Origin: Gaopeijia sp032250675
GTDB lineage: Bacteria > Gemmatimonadota > Gemmatimonadetes > Longimicrobiales > Gaopeijiaceae
Direction: 5' to 3'
Length of the DNA stretch: 25,343 nucleotides
Assembly: GCA_032250675.1 (NCBI GenBank)
Contig: JAVVEY010000035.1
Span: 1 to 25,343 of the forward strand
Positions 14,275-21,269 of this stretch are shown here, piece by piece. Under the pieces are notes generated by a model. It was not told the origin of the DNA. It worked only from the letters and a program-made list of their open reading frames with translations, and searched no databases. Each line of letters begins with the position of its first letter. Position 1 is the stretch's first letter. Position numbers and translations under genes: made by a program.

Positions 14275-14945
14275 GAGATCCGGGGGAGGACGCATCGGAG
14301 ACGCGTGACGGGGACCGCGCCCTCGCGCAGGACGCGCGGTTCGGGGGTGGTGCAGTCGACGAGGGTGGAGGGGGGGGCGGGGGGAAGCGCACCCGCGTCG
14401 ATGAGGTGGGGCGCGCCGATCCCGTCGTCGAGGAGGTCGCGGGCGAAGCGGGCGGCCGCCTCCGAGTCGGTCGCCGGAGGCTCGCCGGGACGGTTCGCGC
14501 TCGACGAGGTGAGGGGGCCTCCGAGGGCGCGCACGAGGGCGGAGGCGATCGGGTGCGGGGAGTGCCGGATCGCCACCGTTCCTCCCGCGCTCCGCACCCC
14601 GGCGGGGAAGGTCGCGCGCGGGTCGCCGAGGACGAGCGTCACCGCTCCGGGCCAGAAGAGGCGGGCGAGCTCGCGGGCCTCGTCGGTCCACTCGAGCTCG
14701 GGCACCGCGTCGACCCCCTCGACGAGCGCGAGGATCGGCTTCTGATCACTCCGCCGCTTGGCGGCGCACACCGCCCGCACCCCCGCCTCGCCGAGCCCGC
14801 TCCCCACCCCGTAGACCGTCTCGGTCGGATGGACCACCGGCCGCCCCGCGCGCGCCGCGGCCACGGCGCGCTCGAGACGATCGGTCGGATCCGCGCCTCC
14901 CTCGAGGTGCCACCCCACGAGATCGGTCCGCTCGAGCGGGGTCAC
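14271..14945 (-). CDS. tsaC: L-threonylcarbamoyladenylate synthase
   Basis: The protein is 224 aa, the short TsaC/YrdC form without the extra Sua5 domain. The YrdC motifs are HPTETVYGVG (39-48), KRRSDQKPILALV with Lys69, WPGAVTLVL, GTVAIRHSPHP and LTSSSANRPGEP. It makes threonylcarbamoyl-AMP from threonine, bicarbonate and ATP, the precursor of the t6A modification at position 37 of ANN-decoding tRNAs. The start is GTG, and GTGA overlaps the ispD stop. The first 20 residues precede the domain and could be trimmed. Confidence 0.95.
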   Translation of the reverse strand: MTPLERTDLVGWHLEGGADPTDRLERAVAAARAGRPVVHPTETVYGVGSGLGEAGVRAVCAAKRRSDQKPILALVEGVDAVPELEWTDEARELARLFWPGAVTLVLGDPRATFPAGVRSAGGTVAIRHSPHPIASALVRALGGPLTSSSANRPGEPPATDSEAAARFARDLLDDGIGAPHLIDAGALPPAPPSTLVDCTTPEPRVLREGAVPVTRLRCVLPRIS

Positions 14946-15667
14946 GACGCCTCCGACGCGCCACTCCGGCGCAGCAGGTGGAAGGTGGCGAGCGGCACGT
15001 CTTCGGGGCGCGTCACCTTGAGGTTGCGCGCGTCGCCTTCGACCATCACGACCTCGCCGCCGATCGCCGCGATCAGCGAGGCGTCGTCGGTGGCCGACTC
15101 GAAGAGATCACTCCGTTCGATCGCCCGGCGCATCCAGGCGGCGGGGAAGCCCTGCGGGGTCTGCGCGTGCCAGAGGCGCGACCGATCCGGGGTGCCCACG
15201 ATCCGGGGACCGGCCCCGGTCTCCTCGACCTCCTTGAGGGTATCGACGACGGGGAGCCCGACGACCGCCCCCACTCCCCCCGCCGCCGCGCGCACGCATC
15301 GATCGATCGAGGCCGCATCGACGAGCGGTCGTGCCGCGTCGTGGACGAGGATGACGTCGAGCTCGTCGGGGAGGGCGCGCACCGCCGCCGCCACCGACGC
15401 CGCCCGGGTCGCACCCCCCGCCACGCACCGCACCCGCTCGTCGGATCGGGCGATCCATGCGGGCGGATCGGCGGCGTCCTCGGCCGCGAGCGCGACCGCG
15501 ATCGCCACCACACGCTCGTCGCGCAGAAAGGGACGCAGGGCGTGCGCGAGCACCGGCTCACCCTCCAGCTCGAGCCACGCCTTCTTCACCCCGCCCATGC
15601 GGCGGCCGGCCCCCGCGGCGGGGACCGCCACCCCGACCCGAAGCCGGGCGCTCACCGGGGCGCTCAC
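14942..15667 (-). CDS. ispD: 2-C-methyl-D-erythritol 4-phosphate cytidylyltransferase
   Basis: The protein is 241 aa. The nucleotide-binding start is VPAAGAGRRMGGVKKAWLEL, with the catalytic Arg/Lys pair. It is followed by GGATRAASVAAAV, LVHDAARPLV, HAQTPQGFP, ATDDASLI and VTRPEDV, all expected for IspD. It couples CTP to methylerythritol phosphate in the non-mevalonate isoprenoid pathway. The GTG start overlaps the dnaB stop as GTGA. ispF, often fused or adjacent to ispD, is not here: the next gene is tsaC. Confidence 0.96.
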   Translation of the reverse strand: MSAPVSARLRVGVAVPAAGAGRRMGGVKKAWLELEGEPVLAHALRPFLRDERVVAIAVALAAEDAADPPAWIARSDERVRCVAGGATRAASVAAAVRALPDELDVILVHDAARPLVDAASIDRCVRAAAGGVGAVVGLPVVDTLKEVEETGAGPRIVGTPDRSRLWHAQTPQGFPAAWMRRAIERSDLFESATDDASLIAAIGGEVVMVEGDARNLKVTRPEDVPLATFHLLRRSGASEAS

Positions 15668-17169
15668 GGGCGGAACCCGCCTCCCCCTCCGCCCTTCGGG
15701 TGGCCTCCGCCACCGGCGCCGGCCCCGGCGCCGCCGTTCCGTCCTCCCCCGCCCGGGGCGGGTCCGACGTGGTCGCGCTGCATCATGTCGAAGCGGGTAT
15801 ATGCCTTGTGGAAGAAGAGGGGCACCGTGCCCACCGGTCCGTTGCGCTGCTTGGAGACGATGAGTTCCGCGTGCCCCTCGATCGAGTTCCCCTCATCGTC
15901 CACCGGTCCAAAGTAGTACTCGGGGCGGTAGAGAAACATGACGAGATCGGCATCCTGCTCGATCGAACCGGACTCGCGCAGATCGCTCAGCATCGGACGC
16001 TTGTCGTTGCGCTGTTCGGGCGCACGGGAGAGCTGCGAGAGCGCGATCACCGGCACCTCAAGTTCACGCGCGAGCGCCTTGAGTCCGCGCGACATCAGCG
16101 AGACCTCCTGCACACGACTCTCGGTCCGTCCATCCGACCCCATGAGCTGGAGGTAGTCGATCACGATGAGGCCGAGCTCGGTGCCTTCCTGCTTCATCTC
16201 CGAAGCGAGGCGGCGCGACTTCGCCCGCATCTCGAGCACCGTCGCGCCGGGGGTGTCGTCGATCCAGATCGGCGCGGTGTTGAGATGTCCCGCGGCGGCC
16301 GCCAGCCGCTTGTGGTCCTCCGCCGTCATCCCGCCGCGTCGGAGGTGCTGCGCGTCGATCCGTCCCTCGGAGGAGAGGAACCGCTTGAGAAGCTGTTCCT
16401 TGCCCATCTCGAGCGAGAAGATCGCGACCGCGGTCTGGTGTTCGATCGCCGCGGTCGCGGCGACGTTGAGCACCCACGACGTCTTCCCCATCGAAGGGCG
16501 CGCGGCCACGATCACGAGGTCGCCCCGCTGGAGCCCCGTCGTCATCCGATCGAGGTCGGTGAAGCCGGTCGGTACCCCGGTCACACTCGTCCCCGCCTCC
16601 TGGAGGCGCTCGATCTCCTCGAAGGTCGGCCAGAGGAGATCCTTGACCCGGACGAACCCTTCGCGCTCGTGGCTCTGCGCGACCTGGAAGATGCGCGACT
16701 CGGCCTCGTCGAGGATCTCCTCGACGACGCGCTCGCCCTGCTCGAAGGCGCTGCGGATCGTCTCCTGCGAGGCGTCGATCAGCCGCCGGAGGAGCGCCTT
16801 CTCGCGGACGATCTTCGCGTGGAACTCGAGGTTGGCCGCCGAGGGAACGGCGTCCATGAGCTCGGCGATGTAGTCGAGCCCGCCGACGGTCTCGAGCTCG
16901 TCCGTCCTGCGCAGATCGTCCTGCACGGTGACCGGGTCGATGACATCGCCGCGCTCGAAGATCCGCACGAGCGAGCGGAAGAGGCGCCGGTGAGCCTCAC
17001 GATGGAACATCGAGGCGTCGATGATCTCGATCGCGCGCGTGACGGCGTCATGATCGATCAGCATCCCGCCCAGCACCGAGGTTTCGGCCTCGGGAGACCA
17101 GGGGGGACGTCGATCGTAGACCGGGGCCGATGCCGTTCCCGGTGCGGAGGTGGAGTCGGGTGTGTTCAC
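15664..17169 (-). CDS. dnaB: Replicative DNA helicase DnaB
   Basis: The protein is 501 aa. The N-terminal helical domain is at about 24-130 (PEAETSVLGGMLIDHDAV) and the linker helix at about 175-195. The RecA-like core carries Walker A ARPSMGKTS (223-231), FSLEMGKEQL, Walker B GLIVIDYLQLM (333-343), SQLSRAPEQR and RESGSIEQDADLVMFLYR. It is the hexameric fork helicase. No intein is present. The C-terminus has an unusual 33-residue tail (469-501), mostly Gly with Pro, Ala and Asn, ending GGFRP. The start is GTG at 17169, preceded by no strong ribosome site. A small hairpin separates it from the uracil-DNA glycosylase gene. Confidence 0.97.
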   Translation of the reverse strand: MNTPDSTSAPGTASAPVYDRRPPWSPEAETSVLGGMLIDHDAVTRAIEIIDASMFHREAHRRLFRSLVRIFERGDVIDPVTVQDDLRRTDELETVGGLDYIAELMDAVPSAANLEFHAKIVREKALLRRLIDASQETIRSAFEQGERVVEEILDEAESRIFQVAQSHEREGFVRVKDLLWPTFEEIERLQEAGTSVTGVPTGFTDLDRMTTGLQRGDLVIVAARPSMGKTSWVLNVAATAAIEHQTAVAIFSLEMGKEQLLKRFLSSEGRIDAQHLRRGGMTAEDHKRLAAAAGHLNTAPIWIDDTPGATVLEMRAKSRRLASEMKQEGTELGLIVIDYLQLMGSDGRTESRVQEVSLMSRGLKALARELEVPVIALSQLSRAPEQRNDKRPMLSDLRESGSIEQDADLVMFLYRPEYYFGPVDDEGNSIEGHAELIVSKQRNGPVGTVPLFFHKAYTRFDMMQRDHVGPAPGGGGRNGGAGAGAGGGGHPKGGGGGGFRP

Positions 17170-17185
17170 GGATGCTCGTCTGCGG

Positions 17186-17200
17186 TCGCCCTGCGGGCGA
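17186..17200 (-). terminator. Small hairpin between the UDG gene and dnaB
   Basis: TCGCCC and GGGCGA form a six-base-pair stem around a three-base loop in the 49-base gap, with imperfect pairing beyond. No T-run. A stem this short may be chance in GC-rich DNA. Confidence 0.25.
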
Positions 17201-17218
17201 TCCGGGGGGAGGGACGCC

Positions 17219-18055
17219 TCACCCGTCCATCACCTGGCGCAGGAGCTGGAGGTCGTCCCAGGTCGGTCGTACCCAGCCGGAGTTCCGGAGGAGCGCGGCG
17301 GGGTGGTAGGTCACGACGAGGGGGATCCCCTCGTACCTCTGTACCTCCCCGCGAAGCTTCCCCAGTGGTTCATCCCGGCCCGTGAGAAGCTGTGCCGCGA
17401 AGGTCCCGACGGCAAGCAGCGCCTCCGGCTGGACGAGCGCGAGTTGCCGAGCCAGGAAGGGGGCACACGCCCGGATCTCCTCGGGGTTCGGATTCCGGTT
17501 CCCCGGGGGCCTGCACTTGAGAACGTTGCAGATGTAGACGGAGTCCTCCCGCGAGAGGTCGACCGAGGCGAGGATGAGGTCGAGCAGTTTGCCCGCGGCA
17601 CCGACGAAGGGGAGTCCGGTGCGGTCCTCATTCGCGCCGGGCGCCTCCCCGACCACGACGAGGCGCGCGTCCGGCGTGCCGTCGGCGAAGACGACCCGGG
17701 TGCGCGTCTTCGCGAGCCCGCATCGGGTGCAGCCGAGCGCCGTCTCGCGGAGCGCCTCGTAGTCGAGCGTACCGATCCCGGGTGCGGGCGCCGTGTCCGG
17801 CGCGGACCCGGACGCCTCCGACTCGGGAGCGGGCGCTTCCGACTCGCGGGTGGGCGCCGGTCCGGGAGTGGGCGTGGCCGCGCGGCGCGCGCCGGCATCG
17901 GTCCCCGAGGCGGACGCCACCCCCGCGGCGAGGTGATCGAGGAATGCGTCGCGCGTCATCGAGTCCAGGACGATCGGAGGCGCACCGAGCTCGGTGCGCT
18001 GCCGAAAAAGCCGGGCGACTCCGGAGGAGTCGGGTGACGACGGGGACCGACTCAT
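17219..18055 (-). CDS. Type-4 (iron-sulfur) uracil-DNA glycosylase
   Basis: The protein is 278 aa. The catalytic domain begins near residue 96. The four cluster cysteines are Cys109 and Cys112 (CTRCGL), Cys181 (NVLKCRPPGNRNP) and Cys197, the spacing of family 4 enzymes with a 4Fe-4S cluster. The active-site motif is VVGEAPGANEDRTGLPFVG, and the second motif is TYHPAALLR with His251. It removes uracil from DNA to start base-excision repair. Residues 1-95 are an extension: a short helical part (TRDAFLDHLAAG) and a Pro/Ala/Ser/Glu linker, absent from small archaeal members. It starts 10 bases after the coaBC stop. An internal start at Met33 is possible. Confidence 0.94.
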   Translation of the reverse strand: MSRSPSSPDSSGVARLFRQRTELGAPPIVLDSMTRDAFLDHLAAGVASASGTDAGARRAATPTPGPAPTRESEAPAPESEASGSAPDTAPAPGIGTLDYEALRETALGCTRCGLAKTRTRVVFADGTPDARLVVVGEAPGANEDRTGLPFVGAAGKLLDLILASVDLSREDSVYICNVLKCRPPGNRNPNPEEIRACAPFLARQLALVQPEALLAVGTFAAQLLTGRDEPLGKLRGEVQRYEGIPLVVTYHPAALLRNSGWVRPTWDDLQLLRQVMDG

Positions 18056-18065
18056 CCGCGCGCGC

Positions 18066-19301
18066 TCACGGCGCGGAGCTCACGGCGTCCTGTACCCGGT
18101 CGAGGAGGATCTCCGCGACCTCATCCTTCTGCTGGAGGGGGAACGCTTCGGCGCCCTCGGCACCGACGAGCGTCACGCGGTTCGTCTCGGTCCCGAACCC
18201 CGCATCCTCCTCCCCCGCCGGGTTGGCGACGATCCAGTCGAACCCCTTCGACTCGCGCTTGCGCGTGGCGTTCGCGATGAGATCCTCGGTCTCGAGGGCG
18301 AAGCCGACGCGAACCGCGCCCGACCACGTCGCCCGGGCGCTCCCGGCGGCCACATCGGGGTTGGCCACCAGCTCGACCGTCCACGACGCGCCGTCCTTCT
18401 CGCGCTTGATCTTCCGACGCGCCGGTTGCGCGGGACGGAAGTCCGCCACGGCGGCCGCGAAGATCTGGAGATCGGCCTCCCCGACGCGCGCCTGTACCTC
18501 GCGGTCCATCTCGGCCGCGGTCTCCACACGGATCGTCTCGACCCCGACCGGATCGGGAAGCTGCGTGGGACCGCTCACGAGCACCACCCGCGCGCCGCGC
18601 CGCCACGCGGCCGCCGCGAGCGCGTACCCCATCCGACCCGAGCTGCGATTGCCCAGGAAGCGGACCGGGTCGAGGGGTTCGTGCGTGGGACCGGCGGTCA
18701 CCAGGACGGTGCGTCCCTCGAGGGGGCCGCCGCGCGCGAGCGCGCGCCCGATCCGCTCGACGATCTCGTCGGGCTCGACGAGCCGACCGGGCCCTTCCGC
18801 CTCGCCGACCGCGAGGGGGCCATTCGCGGGCGCCACGATCGTGTACCCGATCTCCTCTTCGAGATAGGCGGCGTTGCCCTGCACCTGCGGGTGCGCCCAC
18901 ATCCGATCGTTCATCGCGGGGCAGATGAGGACGGGGGCGTCGGTGGCGAGCAGCGTCGTGGTGAGGAGATCGTCGGCGCGCCCGATCGCGGCGCGCGCGA
19001 GGAAGTCGGCGGTGGCCGGCGCCACGCACACGACGTCGGCGTCGTGTCCGATGCGGAGGTGCCGGGCCGCCCCCTCGACCGAGAAGAGATCGGAGAGCAC
19101 GCTCCGGCCCGTCACACCCTCGAAGGTGAGGGGCGTCACGAAGCGTTGCGCCGCCTCGGTGAGGAGGACGTCGACCTGGGAGCCGAGCCGGGTGAGGCGT
19201 CGCGCGACGAGGATCGCCTTGTAGGCGGCGATGCCACCGGTCACGCCGAGCACGACGCGCCGGTCCTTCCAGGGCCTCCGGGCTTCGTCGGACGAATGCA
19301 C
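18066..19301 (-). CDS. coaBC: Bifunctional phosphopantothenoylcysteine decarboxylase / phosphopantothenate-cysteine ligase
   Basis: The protein is 411 aa. The CoaC flavoprotein half (1-190) shows VVLGVTGGIAAYKA, the active His81 in HLRIGHDADVVCVAPATAD, and the PAMNxxMW motif with Asn131. The CoaB ligase half (195-411) shows VTAGPTHEPLDPVRFLGNRSSG (read in parts), AAAVADFRP and KIKREKD. Together they turn 4'-phosphopantothenate, cysteine and CTP into 4'-phosphopantetheine for coenzyme A. The region that normally reads ACG..G.GR, with the catalytic Cys (E. coli Cys158), reads AVGEAEGPGR here, with Val165. This may impair or alter the decarboxylase step. It lies 13 bases after rpoZ, a common gene pair. 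Confidence 0.95.
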   Translation of the reverse strand: MHSSDEARRPWKDRRVVLGVTGGIAAYKAILVARRLTRLGSQVDVLLTEAAQRFVTPLTFEGVTGRSVLSDLFSVEGAARHLRIGHDADVVCVAPATADFLARAAIGRADDLLTTTLLATDAPVLICPAMNDRMWAHPQVQGNAAYLEEEIGYTIVAPANGPLAVGEAEGPGRLVEPDEIVERIGRALARGGPLEGRTVLVTAGPTHEPLDPVRFLGNRSSGRMGYALAAAAWRRGARVVLVSGPTQLPDPVGVETIRVETAAEMDREVQARVGEADLQIFAAAVADFRPAQPARRKIKREKDGASWTVELVANPDVAAGSARATWSGAVRVGFALETEDLIANATRKRESKGFDWIVANPAGEEDAGFGTETNRVTLVGAEGAEAFPLQQKDEVAEILLDRVQDAVSSAP

Positions 19302-19314
19302 CGGAGAATCCCCT

Positions 19315-19530
19315 CTACACTTCGCCCGCGCGACGCTTCATCAGCCGGAACTCGATCTGCCCGGAGGTGAGCGCCTCGAGCGCGCGCGTCGTGAGCTTCT
19401 TCTGCTCGCCCAGGGGGAGGATCTCGCGAGGCAGCGTATTCAATTCACGGGTGTACTTGGCGGCAACGACAACACCCAGATACTTGCTGTAGCTGTGCTG
19501 CGCGACATCGTCGGGTGTGAAGACCCGCAT
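19315..19530 (-). CDS. rpoZ: RNA polymerase omega subunit
   Basis: The protein is 71 aa. SYSKYLGVVVAAKYTRELN is the conserved omega helix region, followed by KKLTTRALEALTSGQIEFRL, the equivalent of the family's KPxxIALxEI segment. Omega helps assemble and stabilise RNA polymerase and binds ppGpp in some bacteria. Its place between gmk and coaBC is the classic bacterial neighbourhood. AAGGAG lies six bases before the ATG. The 122-base gap from gmk suggests a separate regulatory region, but I see no convincing promoter boxes in it. Confidence 0.93.
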   Translation of the reverse strand: MRVFTPDDVAQHSYSKYLGVVVAAKYTRELNTLPREILPLGEQKKLTTRALEALTSGQIEFRLMKRRAGEV

Positions 19531-19652
19531 CGTGTTCTCCTTCGAAGGACTTCATTCGGCAGCGAGACGTCGCAGGACGAGCGAGGGACGTCCCGCCGAT
19601 CCCGGATCTCGCCGACCAGAGATCATCAAGATATATCGAAACCGCGGGAGGT

Positions 19653-20309
19653 TCACCCCGCCCGTGCCGCCAGCTCCACCGAGAGTTCCTCCCGGAGCGC
19701 AGCGATCCGCTCGGTCTCGTCCGCCGGACGACGCCCGGACACCGTCCCACGGGCGAGGTCACGCACCTGGGCGACGGCGGTGTCCAGGTCGTCGTTGACC
19801 ACGACCCAGTCGAACGCTCCGGCGCGACCGAGCTCCGCCACCGCCGACCGGAGTCGACGCACCATCTCGGCCTCCGACTCGGTGTCTCTCCCCGTCAGTC
19901 GCGCGAGCATCGTCTTCGCATCCGGAGGGAGGACGAAGATCCGGATCGCCTGCGGGACCGAGTCGGCGATGCGGAAGGCTCCCTGGACATCGATGTCGAG
20001 CACCACCGTCTCCCCTCTCAACTGGGCGTCGTCGAGATTCGCCCGGGGCGTGCCGTAGAGTCGACCGTGCACATCGGCCCACTCCGCGAAGTCGCCCGCG
20101 AGGATCATCTCCTCGAAGCGGGCCCGGTCGATGAAGTGATAGTCGCTCCCGTCGCGTTCGCCGGGTCGAGGCTCCCGCGTGGTCGCCGAGACCGAGAAGA
20201 CGAAGTCGGGATACCCGTCGACGAGACGTCGGGCGATCGTCGTCTTCCCCGTCCCGCTCGGGGCGGTGAGCACCACCGGCTGACGCAGCTCTCTCGACGC
20301 CCCCTTCAT
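19653..20309 (-). CDS. gmk: Guanylate kinase
   Basis: The protein is 218 aa. The P-loop is LTAPSGTGKTTIARRL (14-29). The GMP-binding region is SVSATTREPRPGERDGSDYHFI, with FAEWADVHGRLYGTP. VVLDIDVQGAF is the Walker-B-like strand, and the lid region TGRDTESEAEMVRRL follows. It phosphorylates GMP to GDP. The ATG overlaps the yicC stop as ATGA, and rpoZ and coaBC follow, giving the widespread yicC-gmk-rpoZ-coaBC order. Confidence 0.97.
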   Translation of the reverse strand: MKGASRELRQPVVLTAPSGTGKTTIARRLVDGYPDFVFSVSATTREPRPGERDGSDYHFIDRARFEEMILAGDFAEWADVHGRLYGTPRANLDDAQLRGETVVLDIDVQGAFRIADSVPQAIRIFVLPPDAKTMLARLTGRDTESEAEMVRRLRSAVAELGRAGAFDWVVVNDDLDTAVAQVRDLARGTVSGRRPADETERIAALREELSVELAARAG

Positions 20310-21196
20310 TCGACGTTTTCCACCTGCTCGCGCAACCGCTCGACCTCCTCCTTCATCCCGACGGCGGCGTGACTGATCGTGGTATCGTTGGCCTTCGAGC
20401 CGATCGTGTTCGCCTCTCGGTGCATCTCCTGCACGATGAAGGAGAGGCGCTTGCCCACCCCACCCTCTCCCTCACCCGCGAGGGTGTCGCGCATCAGCGC
20501 GATATGACCCCGGAAGCGCACGATCTCCTCGTTGATGTCCCACTTCTCGGCGAGCCAGGCCACCTCGCGCGCGAGGCGATCGTCGTCGACCTCGTCGGCC
20601 TCGATGAGCTCGGCGATCCGACCGCGGAGCCGATCGCGTTCGGCGACGAGCCGCTCGGGTGCGCGCGCCTCGACGGCGTCGAGTGCCTCGTCGAGGGCGT
20701 CGAGGCGTTCCTCGAGGTCGCTCTGAAGCCGCGCTCCCTCGGCCTCGCGAAACGCCACCGTCTCGAGCGTCGCCGCCTCGACCACGCGCTCCACGACTTC
20801 GGCGGGGAGTTCGCGTTGTTCGCCCCGGCGATCCGGGATCCGGACGACATCGGGGAATCGCGCGATCGTCGCCACATCGACCTCTCCGATGATCCCGAGC
20901 TCGCTCCCGAGGGTGCGGTAGAGCGTGAGGGCGTGCCGCGCGCGGTCGAGGTCGGCCTCCGGGAGGGGGTCACGCGCCGCGTCGAGGCGCTCATGCGAGA
21001 CGCTCACCGTGAGGTGGCCCCGCGTGAAGTGCGCCTTGAGCGTCGCGAGCACCGCGGCCTCGAGACGGTCGTGTCCCGGAGGGAGTCGGATCGAGGTGTT
21101 CAGGAAGCGATGGTTCACGGTGCGCACCTCGGCGCGCACCCGGAACTCGTCGACCTCGATCTCGGCTTCGCCGTAGCCCGTCATGCTTCGAATCAT
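20306..21196 (-). CDS. yicC: YicC-family endoribonuclease-like protein
   Basis: The protein is 296 aa. It opens MIRSMTGYGEAE, diagnostic for YicC. It continues with VRTVNHRFLNTSIRLP, TRGHLTVSVS and a coiled-coil centre (about 165-215). The conserved C-terminal domain has VDDDRLAREVAWLAEKWDINEE, KRLSFIVQEMHREANTIGSK and a final acidic helix. E. coli YicC is reported to be an endoribonuclease acting in small-RNA turnover. The start at MIRSM is supported by homologues and by GGGAG upstream. In-frame sequence further upstream is an antisense reading of the neighbouring gene. It overlaps gmk by four bases. Confidence 0.95.
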   Translation of the reverse strand: MIRSMTGYGEAEIEVDEFRVRAEVRTVNHRFLNTSIRLPPGHDRLEAAVLATLKAHFTRGHLTVSVSHERLDAARDPLPEADLDRARHALTLYRTLGSELGIIGEVDVATIARFPDVVRIPDRRGEQRELPAEVVERVVEAATLETVAFREAEGARLQSDLEERLDALDEALDAVEARAPERLVAERDRLRGRIAELIEADEVDDDRLAREVAWLAEKWDINEEIVRFRGHIALMRDTLAGEGEGGVGKRLSFIVQEMHREANTIGSKANDTTISHAAVGMKEEVERLREQVENVE

Positions 21197-21234
21197 GCGT
21201 CTCCCGGAGTCGGAGTGTGCGTCGTCGGTTCGTT

Positions 21235-21253
21235 GCCGATGCGCGCCATCGGC
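21235..21253 (-). terminator. Hairpin after the outer-membrane protein gene
   Basis: GCCGATG and CATCGGC make a perfect seven-base-pair stem around a CGCGC loop, 17 bases past the stop codon and before yicC. No T-run. It could separate the pepA/outer-membrane transcript from yicC-gmk. Confidence 0.35.
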
Positions 21254-21269
21254 GCTCGGAGGCCTCTCC

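Noticed and set aside
17994..19370. Plus-strand frame of 458 codons opposite coaBC
   Set aside because: Low-complexity antisense reading; CoaBC motifs on the minus strand are decisive.
19585..19594. GGGACGTCCC palindrome upstream of rpoZ as an operator
   Set aside because: No associated promoter boxes, and perfect 10-base palindromes are expected many times by chance in 25 kb of such GC-rich DNA.
19531..19652. Promoter in the gmk-rpoZ gap (TATATC and TTGATG segments)
   Set aside because: The AT-rich hexamers are wrongly ordered or spaced for a sigma-70 pair, so no call was made.
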